From: Plasmopara viticola
Lineage: Eukaryota; Oomycota; Peronosporomycetes; Peronosporales; Peronosporaceae
Reading direction: 5' to 3'
DNA: 64,000 nt
Assembly: GCA_001695595.3 (NCBI GenBank)
Contig: MBPM02000002.1
Span: 992,001 to 1,056,000 of the forward strand
Position 1 is the stretch's first letter, and every line of letters begins with the position of its first letter. Below are positions 44,020 to 56,562 of the stretch, one piece after another. The notes beneath the pieces are model-generated. The model did no database searches. It was not told the DNA's origin and saw only the letters and a list, made by a program, of their open reading frames with translations. A program made the position numbers and the translations under genes.

Positions 44020-45559
44020 TAATTGAGAATAATACATTGCTTCGAGCGCGAGGATTGGCTTAGCCAAAAGCGTAGTACTGATTGACACCGCTGTATCAAT
44101 CACCTGTCTAAGCGCTTAAATTCTGTACAAACCGTTCAATTCTTTCAACAAAAGCCCGTTGCATCAGGTAAACGGTCTTTTCTGCACACGAAATTTTTCA
44201 AATTCTGTTTAATTTCTCAGTTCTCCGCTTAATTTACCGCTTACAGCGCACAGCCTTATGGGCACACAACTCTTCGGCCCCGTATTCGATTACGTAATAG
44301 CTATAGGTGCAATGCGTCGCTGTATGGACACCCCTTTTTGCCTGCCAGCAAGGTTGAGCGCATAAAAATGCTTCGAAGGTGTGCTGGGGGCACCTATGAG
44401 ATTCTAGGACGAATGTTCGGTGCATCGACATCATCTTGGGAAGGTCAAGAATTTACACCAACCAAGGTTCTTCCGGAACCTAGAAAGGTCCGATAAAAAG
44501 TAATATCGCTCAAGACCATCAAACTTCTCTTCTCTGGCGAAAAGTATCTTGTACGTTACCATCTTTTAGTCGGTGATCTTACTATTTTAGACAAATAAGG
44601 AGATTTACTTGATTATGATCGCCCAAATTTCGTGAAATTCAATGGCTATTTGTAAGACTATAACGGAAACGGCCAAAACGGCTTATCTTTAATTTCTTTG
44701 TGCGTTGAAAAACCGGTGGAGAGCTCAAGTTCTTAAGTACTTCTGCATCGAAAGACACGACTGATCTTTTCCGTCTGACAACTTGGTTGTGAATGGCTGC
44801 CAATGAACGAGCTTATAATAGCTTTGTCGAAGCGCAGTGGTGTGCCGCGTATCCTTATTTTACACCAGTGTATTAAAGAATGTCATAGACATTCAATATC
44901 GTATCCTTATACAGGCTTGCTGTATTATTTCCCGTTATACCGACTAGATCACTTCCCAAATAAACCATCTTGCTTAGGCAGGATTTAAAAATCACATAGC
45001 CCGTGTTGGCATTTACTCCTGTCAAGCCAAAGATAAAGTCGTGACTTACATGCTTACAACAGTTTGCCGGCATTGACAGGTTCTATAAAGAACACGACGT
45101 GCGAGTTGCGATTTTAAATCTCTAAAGGTCTCACGGGTTTTCTCCATCTTAATGTATAGCCACCAACTTGTAGTGAAGCTTGAAGAAATAATTTCTCCTG
45201 ACGCATAATAGAGCATCGTTTGCCTCCGAAAGTGTGTTGTATTTAAAATATGCATCGCTAAGAGCAACGACATGGGCTGAATCTGGTGGATTGATCCTAT
45301 CGCGAAGCAGATTGTCTTACTAATAATAATATTGCAACTGTGACTGCTAGAGAAGGAATCACTTTGTAACTTCGGCATCGTCGCCTTGTGATAACACAAT
45401 CATAAACCTTGAGCCTTCAATGCGATGGCCGGAGTAACAGCGTGTCAGCAAGTACATTGAGTTTGCCTAGCTTGGATAAACCACGTAATTTATTGGTATA
45501 GGTTTTTATTATTCTTTCAGGTAAGTAAGGCAAACTAAAAGCCTTTTCATGGATGCATG
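44020..45559. other. Gene-poor, AT-rich region
   Basis: No supported gene. Frames here are short and show no family resemblance. It borders decayed Ty3/Gypsy fragments. Confidence 0.45.
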
Positions 45560-45835
45560 GGTTGAAATTAATCGCAAAGAGCTAAGAGCCGAATTAACCA
45601 TTGACTTTCTTTCAGTGCGTAAATGATGGCAACTAAATCCTTGTTATAGCTGTGTCATTTTATTCGGCAGCGTTAAACTACCTAGACTAAAATGAGATGC
45701 ATTGCCATGTTTGTCCTCATCGATCTGCAACAATGCACAACCCATAACTTTGCCAGAAGCGTCGCAAACGATGCTAAACGCTTTGTCTTGTCCAGCATAG
45801 CAAGAATCAAGGGCTTTCCATGATGCTATCAAAAA
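45560..45835 (-). mobile_element. Ty3/Gypsy relic: RNase H fragment
   Basis: On the minus strand a fragment reads FSIVCDASGKVMGCALLQID. After one frameshift it continues NKDLVAIIYALKESQWLIRL. This follows the Ty3/Gypsy RNase H pattern, in which a catalytic DAS motif precedes a conserved ALxxF/W stretch. Frameshifts and missing flanks show it is dead. It faces away from a second fragment of the same kind at 46425-46860. Confidence 0.6.
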
Positions 45836-46424
45836 TCATCCTTGCAGAATAACGACCAGAGCCATTTGCTTAGATGAAGCGTCTCTAACCTTTCTTTCCT
45901 TAGAAGAGAATGCTGTGACGCTGTACGGCCACAGATACGTCCTTTCTATAGGTTTAGATATGTACAGAAGCCTATCTGATTCACCAAAAAATGAGCATTA
46001 GTCTTACATCATGCGTTACACTAAAACTTTGGACATTGAAGTCCATGCGAGTCAAATATTCCTATCAAAATCCTTGGTTTTTCGAACATCACCATTGTAT
46101 CTTGCGTCTTTTCTCGCCAGCACCAGCAACAAGCTGTATTAATATCACACCTCACGCCATAAAACATACCTCAGGACATCCAGCTACTTTGTCGAATACA
46201 CTTCACTTTTTGCCAATATCTAAGCATGAAGCATTTTATAAACTCAAAATAAAGCTCACAGTGTCACTAACACACGCATAATGCGAATAGCGCGGGAGTG
46301 GTATGATCTCTATCAAAGAGTTTATTTGAACACAGAATAGGTTTGAGCAGCCCAACATCAAAAGGTGTTGAGCAAAATCGCGGGAAGTCTGTTACATGCG
46401 CCGATTCTGCCTTTGTCGTAACCA

Positions 46425-46860
46425 GAACAACGTTTTGTATTGCCGAGATCGAGTCAAGACTTGTCATCGGCACCGCACTTCTACAAACAGATAAAACCGG
46501 ATGATGTGGTAAAATATCGAAGGCCTCAGCTGCCACAATTTGGCATCGTGTTCATGCCAATAAGCTACTTGAGATGAAATTATACCCTCGTCACCTTTCA
46601 GATATCTAATGATCTGCAAGCTAAACAAATCATGCATTGCTGCGCACCGCAACAAAATTTGGCTCACCTTCACAAAGATTGGCCAGGTGGCTTGCCTTCT
46701 TTGCAAATTTTGTCTTCGAGATAAATATAAGTCTGGATAGTAGAATCATGTTGCTGATGTCTTCTTACGCCATCCGGCTTATAGGCTTGCTCAATGTTGC
46801 AATTGTGAGCTCATCTGTATCAAGCGATCCTCGTTGCGTACGCGCGCGATGACATGTTCA
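46425..46860 (+). mobile_element. Ty3/Gypsy relic: RNase H and connection region
   Basis: Plus-strand frames give ALLQTDKTG (~46476-46502), then VHANKLLEMK, then HALLRTATKFGSPSQRLARW and LAFFANFVFEI. After another frame break ADVLLRHPAYRLAQ follows. These correspond in order to the RNase H end and the connection to integrase in oomycete Gypsy elements (HASLRTAT, ARWLSFFAEYNF, ADALSRRP). Several stops and shifts make it inactive. Its orientation is opposite to the neighbouring fragment. Confidence 0.62.
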
Positions 46861-48589
46861 TAGCCCTGCTAAATGTTATGGAAAGTGATGAGATACAGTA
46901 ACTCAGGTTTAATATAATTGAGCGTGTCCGCATTATCAGGCCACTTTAGGTCATAGAATGAATATACTTAGCGCATACTTTAAAATAATTTTAAGAATAG
47001 TAACACACCAAGTGCTGTATTGAGACTTGATAAGTCTGAGACGGGTGAGAGCACCGGATCTTACTCAGGCGAATGTACAAGAGGCTAGCCAAAATATTTG
47101 GCTAGAGTGACTTGCTTACGGCTTGATGCAACTACACGCTAAAAATTCAAATTCTAGTTTAGAGACTTATAGCTTGTGCAATGTGCTTTTTTGCAAAGAT
47201 AGTAGAGATTGTCGGCGTCACGCATCGCGAACCTCTGTATTGCGTCCGCTAGGCATCGGTCGGGAATCGCATCGAGGCTTTGCGCACTTAGAGCGCCAAG
47301 AAAGGCTGAAGCATCGCTCTTCCTCCTCTCATCGGAAAAGAGAGCAAGCGCCACTGCCACGTGGAGTGCAATCTTACGCGGCGCCGTCTCCAGAAACAAG
47401 CCCAGTATCCTGTGACGTAAACGAAATAATCTCACCCCAAGAGCTCAAGAGAGTTGAGGCCCCATTTCAGTAAAGCTTCCCCAACAATGTTGGCACTCTT
47501 GATCATGGTGATTGGTATATGCGTCAAGACAACGCTTTTACCCGGTAGGTATAAAGGTGGTGAGACCACAGGTAGAGGCTCGTAGCGAGGTATCTGGTGA
47601 CTTCTGCAAAAGCATTGATCACGGGACCATGATGCTGTCAACAATAAGTCGTAGGGCGACAGTCTGTTGGCAGTCGACGACATATCTTTAGACGAGCAAA
47701 CTCGCACCAAAGTACCGATCACTTTTGCTGACGTTTTGTAAAGTTCAAACTTACGTAGCTCCTTTAGTGATCACAACCGGCTCATTGGACACAAACTCAT
47801 AGTCTGCCCGCGGAGTATAAGTCAAGCAGGATCTTTTTTTGTAACTGAGCTTTTTCGCCTCATTCAGGATATTAATGATGAGATTTAGCTCATCGGATGC
47901 AGCTGCTTTATCGAAAAGCGGGCAAAGAGTTCGTGAAATGCGTAGGGTCCCTCGAATGGAAGCAGTGTGCAGCCAGCCTTACGAGTATATTGCTCAGGTG
48001 AACGGCGCACGCAGTAACTATCTCAGGGTGCTTTTGGGATACTCGGCATTGCGTTACGCGACGTAAAGTTTTGAGCAATGCTCGGACTTTATCGAGAGTT
48101 ACACTCATTTCTTCAATTTTTGCGACGAGGTTGGAGGGCTGCAGTCGACCACGACGCTTCGGCAATAAATCATTATCCAACATATAGAGTTCTTCCATCT
48201 AGCCGAACTGCTGTATAGCAATTCGACACTGCCAAGCTACATCTTCGCGTCTTTTTAAATTATGAAACCAGCCGATCTACATTAAACTTCACGTGGGTGG
48301 TGTTCAATCGATGATTGAGCTTTCCAATTTGAGCTTTAAAAAGAGATTTCGTTCTTTGTCGATGAATGTTATATCAGCTCTAGGGTAAGCCTTATGCACT
48401 CGAGCAGTTTTTCACCGCCGTCGTCTCTTGCAGTGCACGACTGTAGACATAATTTTATCAAACATTCTTGGGCATACCCATGGCACTTGAGCAATTGCAT
48501 CACCAAACGATTTAGTGTTGCAGACACGTTTCGAATTTATTGCAGGACCGAATACTCCCATAGTATACCGCATATTATTTTCTGACGCA
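46861..48589. other. Gene-poor region, probably transposon debris
   Basis: No intact gene. The frame at 47432-47722 (minus) has a faint likeness to an integrase stretch, too weak to call. Frames at 47123-47473 (plus) and 47908-48198 (minus) have no recognisable family. Confidence 0.4.
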
Positions 48590-48725
48590 GAATGACGGGA
48601 AGACTTGTACTCAAAAAATCTTCCTCGCTCTTGGCACAAAAAAGACGTCCAGAATGCTGCACTATGACCACCATCGCGTCATACAGCATTTCGTTCGAGT
48701 GCTAGGCCAGTTGCTTGACGTCCAG
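48590..48725 (-). mobile_element. Possible retroelement integrase relic
   Basis: A broken minus-strand frame reads SAAFWTSFL preceded by RD, reminiscent of the integrase core around the second catalytic aspartate (SDRD...FTSxFW). Everything nearby is decayed. The resemblance is short, so this is tentative. Confidence 0.3.
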
Positions 48726-51071
48726 CTTTGTCGAATGGTCCCGCCACAGGTGGGTCTCGTGAGACCTTGTGTTCGCATTAATTCACCAAATGACAACACG
48801 AATTCGGTATACCATTTAAAGCCGATTTCCACTCCGCGCACGAAATGCTTTCTTAGATTTTTTATACTTTTTTCAGACAATACATGTCAAAGGTTTTTTT
48901 TTTTTTTTCGTGTCTTGAGTGTAACTCTATGGCAATGGCGTCAGCCCAACTAGCTTTTTAAGCAGTTCCACAAATATCTCGTCCAGCCCAAGTAGAGTTT
49001 TGCTGATGAAAAAGACTAGCCTAATCTTCAACTGGTGCGACTTTTTGTATAGCGCTGTCGTCAACTACCAACACGGCTATTTTGGTTCCCACCCCTCTCA
49101 GCCGAGATGCCTTGCACTGCTCGATGGGCGCCATCCTTCACCGGCTTTTATTGAGTAAACCGATGGTACCTTAGAGACATTTTGTTTCTATCTTTGTGTC
49201 GACACGATCGTGCATTGCGTCTAGCAAAGTAAGCTCCTCCTGCCTTACACAAAATACGCCGCTTAATGTGCATCAGAAGTGCTCGTCATCTGGTCAACTT
49301 TGTCACACCGAAAATACTCAAGACGCTGTCAGTGACGATCATTGCTCTTACATGCCACTCTGCATGCATTGCCAGGGTCAAAGCCTTGATTCCTCGGCCT
49401 TAAGTAAACTTTAGCTTGCATGATTTTTTATAAGCGCTATATCTTACGAGTGGCACACCGTCGAAAAATTTGTCACCTCCTGTGTAACCAAAGGGTCACG
49501 CCTTAATGCCTTAGATGAAAGTTGTTAATGTCGCTCACGGCAGAAAGTGAGTGCTGTATTCTACGAGCACTGCTAAGTGCACGCCACGCGCATTGATACG
49601 GGCTCGCTTTATTAAAAGCCTTCCAAGCCATAATCATAATGAAGTGAATGCTTCTTTCTATGAGAACCGCTCAAGCCACTCCACGCGAAGTGGTAGAGTC
49701 TCACTATACTGCCTTAGCTGTGCGCTATAATCACCCGTATGTAGTTAATGTTGCTTTTTTCGAGCATTTATCACTGTACCCCACACTCTAGAGTACGATC
49801 TTATCCGTAGTGTCTTGGCTGAGTGTTATATGCCGTCACCGCTATGCTTTAAATGCTGCTACCTATGAGCATCGCTCAGTGGCTTGTGTGCCACTATGCA
49901 CTTCAAAATTTGTCCTCGACATCCTCAGGGACTTTTTAACATTGCTGTGTCTAACACGTTGACATACTTGGTCTTCTGTAGTGACGAGGGTGAAGAGCAA
50001 AGTCTTTGATCTTCAGAATTAAGGTTATGTGGAGCTCCGGCCAAACCATAAATAGGGTGAGGCTTACCTCCATGACTAGACAGCTTTCGATGCTACCAAA
50101 ATCAGGATATTTCATACTCTAATCGATCGATATTCCAGGTACAGTATGTCCCTAAGAAAGCATTGACAATGTCAGGTGGTGTCTCTCTAGATGCATATAG
50201 CTTAAATTGGAGCGTTGTTAGTGCATGCTCGACGTCCCAAGGTCGACGGGACCGATCATAATCTTCAAAACCTTTGAAGGCAACCTCAATATCAGCAACC
50301 TAGCTGTTAAGCACCTTATTAAGGCCAAGTCATGTCAGCCTTCAAATTTGCTCCTCGGTTTGACATTACTTTTTTTCTTTTTAGCAGGGTGTCCCGCGCC
50401 TTCCAAGGGTTTCTAATTGCTGGCGCATACCAAACGATTGTTTTTTATCTTTACACTTGGCACGCTTGGCAAAAGGGACAAATGGCGAGTACCACTACGT
50501 ATAAAGCATCGATAAATGCAAATATGTAGACTAGCAGCTGGTAAATTTCCTTTTTTCTGGATGAGATCCATGGGAACCGCGCAGTCCTATGAAAATTAGC
50601 TTTGTGAGCTTTCCCATCCTTGCTACCTAAAGCCTTTTTAATCATTCGATATCACCTTTACGAGCTCTAGTAAAGGTCGGCTGTACATGGAAAATCTGAA
50701 TCTGTGAGGAGTCTGTTGAAGAAGATGGTAGCAGCAAATTCATGTGAAAGCCATTTAGCTAGTACAAATCGTAACTCAAGGACGGAGTCCACCAAAAGCC
50801 CACCAACTTTTTATAGCTTTGGCATGATGCTAGGAAGTGGGACTGTACACGGTTCACATACTTCTCTTAGCTCACGAAGAAGTTTGTCTGATAGAAAAAT
50901 TTCCGCCTCAACTGAGGTATTGCACGTTAGTGTTAACATGTTTACTCTTCCACCAAGCTCGAATCTTTGCTGCTCCGTCCGTAACAAGGCTATAATTATG
51001 GCCAAATTGACAAATTTTTGCTTTCTTTTAAAGGACTTCACGCTTACCGGGAGCGGCTTCGGCTAGGCCAT
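48726..51071. other. Gene-poor region
   Basis: No supported gene. A 14-base T run lies near 48895-48908. The minus-strand frame at 50811-51041 has a short Ty1/Copia-like RNase H resemblance (NTSVEAE followed by LLRELRE), too weak to list as an element. Confidence 0.4.
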
Positions 51072-51130
51072 TAGCCCATCTACTGCCTATTTAAGCTCTT
51101 CAGTTCTAAGTGAAGGCAGTAGATGGGCTA
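51072..51130. repeat. Perfect 17-bp inverted repeat (hairpin)
   Basis: TAGCCCATCTACTGCCT at 51072-51088 is exactly complementary to 51114-51130, with a 25-bp loop. A match this long is not expected by chance over such a short span. The repeated AGCTCTTCA occurs both in the loop and just after the right arm. It could be a foldback element end, a transposon scar or an RNA hairpin. Confidence 0.8.
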
Positions 51131-52580
51131 GCTCTTCATTACTGAGTAGTGCTTTCTCAGTGACTTTTATAACATCACGTACATAATATGGCAACATCAC
51201 CAGCTAGAATGATGCCCGCTAGATTCGTGTAACTTCTTCTCTTAACCACTGTTCGCTGAACTATAGTCTGCCGACATTTCACAAATTGGTCGCTCGTGAG
51301 CACACAATGTGCGACACACGGGCTGGCGAGTATGTGTCCCGGGTGAGGTCGGTGTAGTAGGCTTTCAATAAATTCTTTCGGCTGACTTGACTTTCTGGTA
51401 CGAGCTCTCCGAACAGTACATAGACTTTTTCACGAAAAGCAATCATCCTCTTCACCTTCTATAGACGAAGCTGGTAAGTGGGGTAAAAGCTTGCTCACTT
51501 GAGCTGAAAGTAATCGCCGCGTGACGCGTGCTTTATGAGCGACCAAATAGTCATCCAGCGGCATATCAAGCTTATGCTGGTGTTCTGTGTTGCACTTACA
51601 CACTGTGAGCTTAACTAGTGTCTTGAGATTTCACACTCTAACGATGCGCTAGGTGCAGACGTCGAGGTAGTCGTATGGGCAAGGTCTAAGATCTAATATG
51701 AGCTTTGCGCCTCCTTTAATTTGTTGTGTAGGCTACCAGGTATAGACATAGTAAGGATTGACAGGTTTTCTTTTTTTAACTTATGGATGGTGGTGCATGG
51801 CCGTTCTTAATTAAAAGAGACCTTACTTTGGAGATAAAAATTATTATGATGTCATTCACCGCTGAAACGTCCTGCGGCGACAGATCAGTCTCGTCTTTTT
51901 TCTATACGTGCACAGTCGGATTAGGAACATAAGCCTACCAACAATCACTCTCTTAAAGCGAGGTAAGACTGATGCGTGGCCGTATGACGTCTCAGCGCTT
52001 CAAAGAGACATTAATTACTAAGAGTGGCACAAGTCACACCGCTGATGCTTGGAATAAAAAAATGCAAAAGAAAATTAGACCTGAGGAGAGATCAAAGCTT
52101 TGGTTACACAGATACTGTCACGTTAGTAAGTGGTTGCACCACATTGAGTGACATAACTTATGTGGTGTTCAGAGCAAAAAGCAGGAGGGTATGAGAGGAT
52201 GATATGAAAGCAATATATGGTTCAATGACTAGTCCACATTGATAGAAATGTACGATGCTAGATGGTAATTGTAGCCATCGAGGGTTTCATCGCTAAGTCT
52301 AAATGAATAAAGCTTTTCTTTCGAGGCGTAAACGTTTAGGGAATGAATAGTGATTTTTGATGTGCAAAAAACAAACAATTTGCGTTGACATAAGTAACAA
52401 AAAAAATAAAGGCGACTAATTACTATTTGGCTCGATAAATACAGCTTCCTCCTTTCGCGCAATGTGTAAAGAAATGGCTTAAAGCTAAAAGCTAGCAATT
52501 ACAGTCCACGCTTGCTTGATACCGCTAAAAATCGGCGCTTTTCCAGAAATGTGATCCCAAAACTTTGTTGTGTTCACGTA
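51131..52580. other. Gene-poor region and Kelch-BTB promoter
   Basis: No supported gene. The last few hundred bases must contain the promoter of the Kelch-BTB gene. No Inr-like motif was found close to its start. Confidence 0.4.
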
Positions 52581-54755
52581 ATGACGGAACGGCCCAGCTC
52601 GCGATCATGGGTCCCTGTTCCATGTGATAATCCATCGGCAGCACCGTGCCACCGCTCGCTCCATGTGTGCTCCGTGCGCAAGGATTCACTCTACATTTTT
52701 GGAGGTGAGTCCGTGGTCTGGTCAATACAATACAGCGCTGGTTCTAGGCGTGATATTGCTGCCGATTCCGTAGGCTACGATGGATCCAACCGTATCAATG
52801 ACTTTCACGAGTTCAACTTCAAGCGAAAACTCTGGTCCGTAGTACTGGCCATTGGCTCGGCACCAAGTCCACGCGACCGTCATGTGTCCGTAGTGTACAA
52901 AGACTCGTTCTACGTCTTCGCTGGCTTTGATGGCAGCTCGCGAGTCAATGACTTTATTGAGTATAACTTTTGTACGTTTCATTGAGTCAAAGGTGCTTTA
53001 CTAAGGGCCAGACACTGAGGGTGGGATATTTTCAGTGACGCAGCGATGGCACAACGTGGTGGTGAATGCTGGATTACCACCGACGGCTCGGCATAGCCAT
53101 GCTGCTGTTGTGTATGGTACATTGCGAGACTTTCTTACTAGTGATGAGAACTCAGGACTGACGCTGTTAAAATGGCTGTTCTTTCGTAATTGCAATTTAG
53201 ACAAGTCAATGTATTGTTTTGGGGGATATGACGGAAGCTACAGAAATGACTTTCACGAGTTCAACTTTGGTACAATGCTTGCTCCTCACTTCAAAGTGCA
53301 GTGGCTATGCAGCCGAAAGATTTGACTTTGGGGCAAAGGTTAATTTGTACATTACATGGTTTTACTTGATTCGTTTAGAAACCAACACTTGGTCGCTAGT
53401 GGCAGCCACAGGACGTGTTCCGAGACCTCGGTGAGATCTCGTACAAGCAAGTTTATACTGAAATGACTAACGATCGCTTCTTTCAGGTATCGATCCTCTT
53501 TGGTGGTGCACAACCACACGTGCGTGCTATTTGGTGGTCACGATGGCTCCCGTCATCTGAATGATGTCCACGTCTATGATTTCGGTACAATCTTCTACTT
53601 CCTTGCACTGATTTCGTATCATTAAAAACTCACAAATCGATGTCTGGGACCTAGATACGCGCGTCTGGTCGCTGCTTGCAACGGAGGGTGTAGCACCAAT
53701 CGCGCGTGATAGTCATGTCGCTGTCATTTTCTCGAATTCAATGTATATCTTTGGTGGTAGTACGGGCACGGCAGTAAATGATTTCTATGAGCTTAACCTT
53801 GGTACGTTGAGGTTTGAGATCTACTTGCGTTTTTTCTTGAAATTGAATTTGATGTCTCTAGAGTCGGCAGCCTGGCAGCCAATGCAATTTAGTGGCCCGC
53901 CACCAGAACAGCGTTTTTGTCACGTCGGTAGTGTATACGACGCAAGCTTAATCATCTTTGGTGGCTACGACGGAAGTAGTCGGCTGAACGACTTTAAGCA
54001 GTTCCGCTTTGGAGATGAGGAACTACAGCTGGACATTCCGGAGAGCACAATTATTAATGATTTAAGGATGCTTGTCAACAATGATATCATGAGTGATGTC
54101 ACGTTTATTGGTACGTGAGGTACTGTCTGTAGTCCCCTTCATTTCGCTCTTTGACTTGTAATTGCTCTAAGTAGTTGAAGGAATTCCTGTTTACGGACAC
54201 AAAATTTTGTGTATCCGCTGTAGTTACTTTAACGCAATGCTTACAGGAGAGGTAAACCTTGCTTAGATGGTGATTCGAGCACAGTCTCAACGATCTCAAT
54301 TTGTATTCTTGATGCATTGGAAAGATGCTGGAAAGCCGTGCGCGAGAGATTCAAATCACGGACGTGCGACGCTCCATCTTTATTTCTTTGATGGAGTATC
54401 TCTACACTGACTACTTGGACGTCGCTGTGGATGTGGCGATGGAGCTTTTTGTCACTGCCGACCAGGTTTGCAATTCTTTCAGATATGATTTTTTTTTCAT
54501 CTTATAGTCAACGTGGAACAGTATGGCGTTGAACGGCTAAAGCGCATCTGCGAAAGTAAAATGCTCGGATCGCTGTGTATCGAAAATGCTGCGAGTATTT
54601 TCCACGCTGCTGATTTGCACAACGCGACAATATTGCGAGATCAATGCGTCAGCTTTATGCTGCACAACTTTGACGCGGTGACAAAGACCGATGCTTTTGA
54701 AGAAATGGGTCGAACGAACGTTGAGTTGGTCTTTGAACTGCTAAAACGTCGTTAA
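52581..54755 (+). CDS. Kelch-repeat BTB protein (LZTR1-like architecture)
   Basis: Eleven exons encode 489 residues: 52581-52704, 52774-52971, 53036-53116, 53201-53269, 53379-53430, 53487-53584, 53655-53801, 53862-54110, 54175-54251, 54325-54465, 54522-54755. Introns are 56-109 bp, all GT-AG and all in frame. Six Kelch motifs form a propeller (FGGYDGSNRINDF, FAGFDGSSRVNDF, FGGYDGSYRNDF, FGGHDGSRHLNDV, FGGSTGTAVNDF, FGGYDGSSRLNDF). A BTB domain (from ~residue 333: SDVTFIVEGIPVYGHKIL) and a BACK-like tail follow. Kelch before BTB is the order of LZTR1; such proteins recruit substrates to Cullin-3 ubiquitin ligase. The start at 52581 is chosen because the sequence upstream lacks conservation; an in-frame Met at 52512 exists. 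It converges with the PHP gene. Confidence 0.88.
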
Positions 54756-54866
54756 CCCAAGCATGCTGCGAGCAATTGTTGTACCATCTTGTAAGTATAA
54801 ATTTCAATGCACTTTGCTTCCGTCAAATAGGGTAATATCGCGGTTTCTTCGACTTAACTATATGCC

Positions 54867-56562
54867 TCATCGGCTTACAGCGATGACGCGAATTGTACGA
54901 TAGTGACTATCGTTGACGCTGGCTTCGAGCCTTTCGTCGATTTGCGCATCTTTAGCCTTTACAAGCTCAACGCCCATGTCAAACTCCGCTAATGTTCGAC
55001 GCACTAAAGACTCCTGCTCTTTCCAGATCAGCAACTCTTCTGACGTTAAGGCATTGGGACCTCCTTCTTTGATAGCTTTAACCATAGACCGCAATCGCTC
55101 TACTAGCGGTCGTTCCCATACATCCAGAGCGTGAGCTAAAAAGCGGTCAATATGCAAACGAGGAAACGGAATATCGCCTGGGGCACGCTCTGTTGTTGGG
55201 TCTATGCCATGAAAATCGGAACCACCCAGCTAAGGTAACACAAACGAATGAATTTATGAAAAACTTTCTTCTGCCAATCACGCATTCCCGCACCCTTAGT
55301 AAGCCCGATTCCTTCGCCAAACTACCGTACAAATCAATTTTATTCGCGTCATGGTAAACCTCAACGCCCTGCAAACGAATCTCATTATTTCTCTATGAGT
55401 TGCTAAGCACAATAAGTAGAGCAAAACCTGAATTCCCATCTTGGCCAACGCAGGTATTAAAGTCATCGGATCCTATAGATTACATTGTTAGCGTCACGAT
55501 GGTCGTGCTGGGTTACTATTAAAACATAGATACCTTGCAGCACCACGGATGTGCAAGAACAGAGACTCCGCCAGCGCTTGCAATAAGCTTAATGGCTTCT
55601 TCAGGCGGAAAGTGTTCACCCTGTTAATGTAAAACTCGTCTCACCATGCAGCACAATAACGTTGCGCCTCTATCTTAAACGCATACCTCAACATACGCAG
55701 GTCCATCATTATGCAGGTACCGCGCAAAAGCTTGTCGAAAATTTGAGACGTGACCAGCTTCCACTAGAGCTTCAGCAACATGCGGTCGGCCAGGAGCAGC
55801 TTCTCCTGCAATCTCTAGCACCCGTTCCCACTTGAGATTAATGCCCATCGTCTCCTTTACCAAATTTTCCACAAACCCGTCAATTGCATTATAGACAGCA
55901 ACGTCATCGATCCACTTACTAATTTCTTGAGCATTTCCTTCCCGCGCTTGTGCCTCCCAATTCGGATCTTCAGCAGCTGTTTTCCCAGCTCCACGCTGTT
56001 CGATCCCGGATAAAAATAGCCCAAAATATGCAAATTCTCGCCGCCTTTCACTTCAGCGCTAATCTCAACGCCTGGAAACACGAGAACGCCGAGCTTTTTC
56101 GCCGCAGCAATGGCCTCACTGACCCCAGCCATCGTGTCGTGATCTGTGAGCGACATGTACATGACCCCATTCGCCGCCGCTTTGGCAATAACTTCACTGG
56201 GCTTGAGTTTGCCGTCGCTACACACGCTACGTGGCAAGATGAGATGAGTATTGTACTATTATCGGTACCTTTCATGAAACATTTCAAATGACACACCTGT
56301 GCAAATGAAAGTCTGCGCAAGAAGTATCACCTGTTTTGGGAGAGTCACGAACCGCAGCATGAGCCGAGGAGTGATGGTCATCATTTGACGGATACATGGA
56401 GTCACTTAGCGCCTCGTAATTTACGTCAAGGGACACACTAGGAGCCGATGCCACAGAGCACTTACGGTTGAAATTGGATTGCAAATTGACGGGTTTGCGT
56501 TTGCTGCTTTTCTTGACCTTCTTGTGCTTCTTGCGGTGCCCGCTCGACGACGCGGCCACCAT
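54867..56562 (-). CDS. PHP-domain phosphoesterase (RNase AM / YciV-type)
   Basis: Seven exons on the minus strand (56297-56562, 55920-56226, 55687-55854, 55534-55620, 55428-55472, 55294-55368, 54867-55229), with introns of 59-70 bp, encode 436 residues. Metal-ligand motifs of the polymerase/histidinol phosphatase fold appear in order: DFHLHSVCSDG (split by intron 1), SLTDHDTMAG, GVEIS, LHILGY, GRPHVAEALVEAG, VSVLAHPW and GGSDFHG. Bacterial relatives hydrolyse nucleoside 3',5'-bisphosphates or trim RNA 5' ends. That activity is inferred here. The N-terminal ~80 residues are very basic (HRKKHKKVKKSSKRK) and then Ser-rich, perhaps a nuclear or nucleolar signal absent from bacterial forms. The C-terminal ~75 residues are helical. 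Its stop is 111 bp from that of the Kelch-BTB gene. Confidence 0.87.

Noticed and set aside
47154..47473. RXLR-type effector candidate (minus frame starting MRLFRLRHR)
   Set aside because: There is no credible signal peptide cleavage site, no RXLR-EER arrangement, and the overlapping plus frame is equally long.
48895..48908. T-run as the reverse poly-A tail of a retroposon
   Set aside because: No target-site duplication or retroposon body could be recognised next to it.
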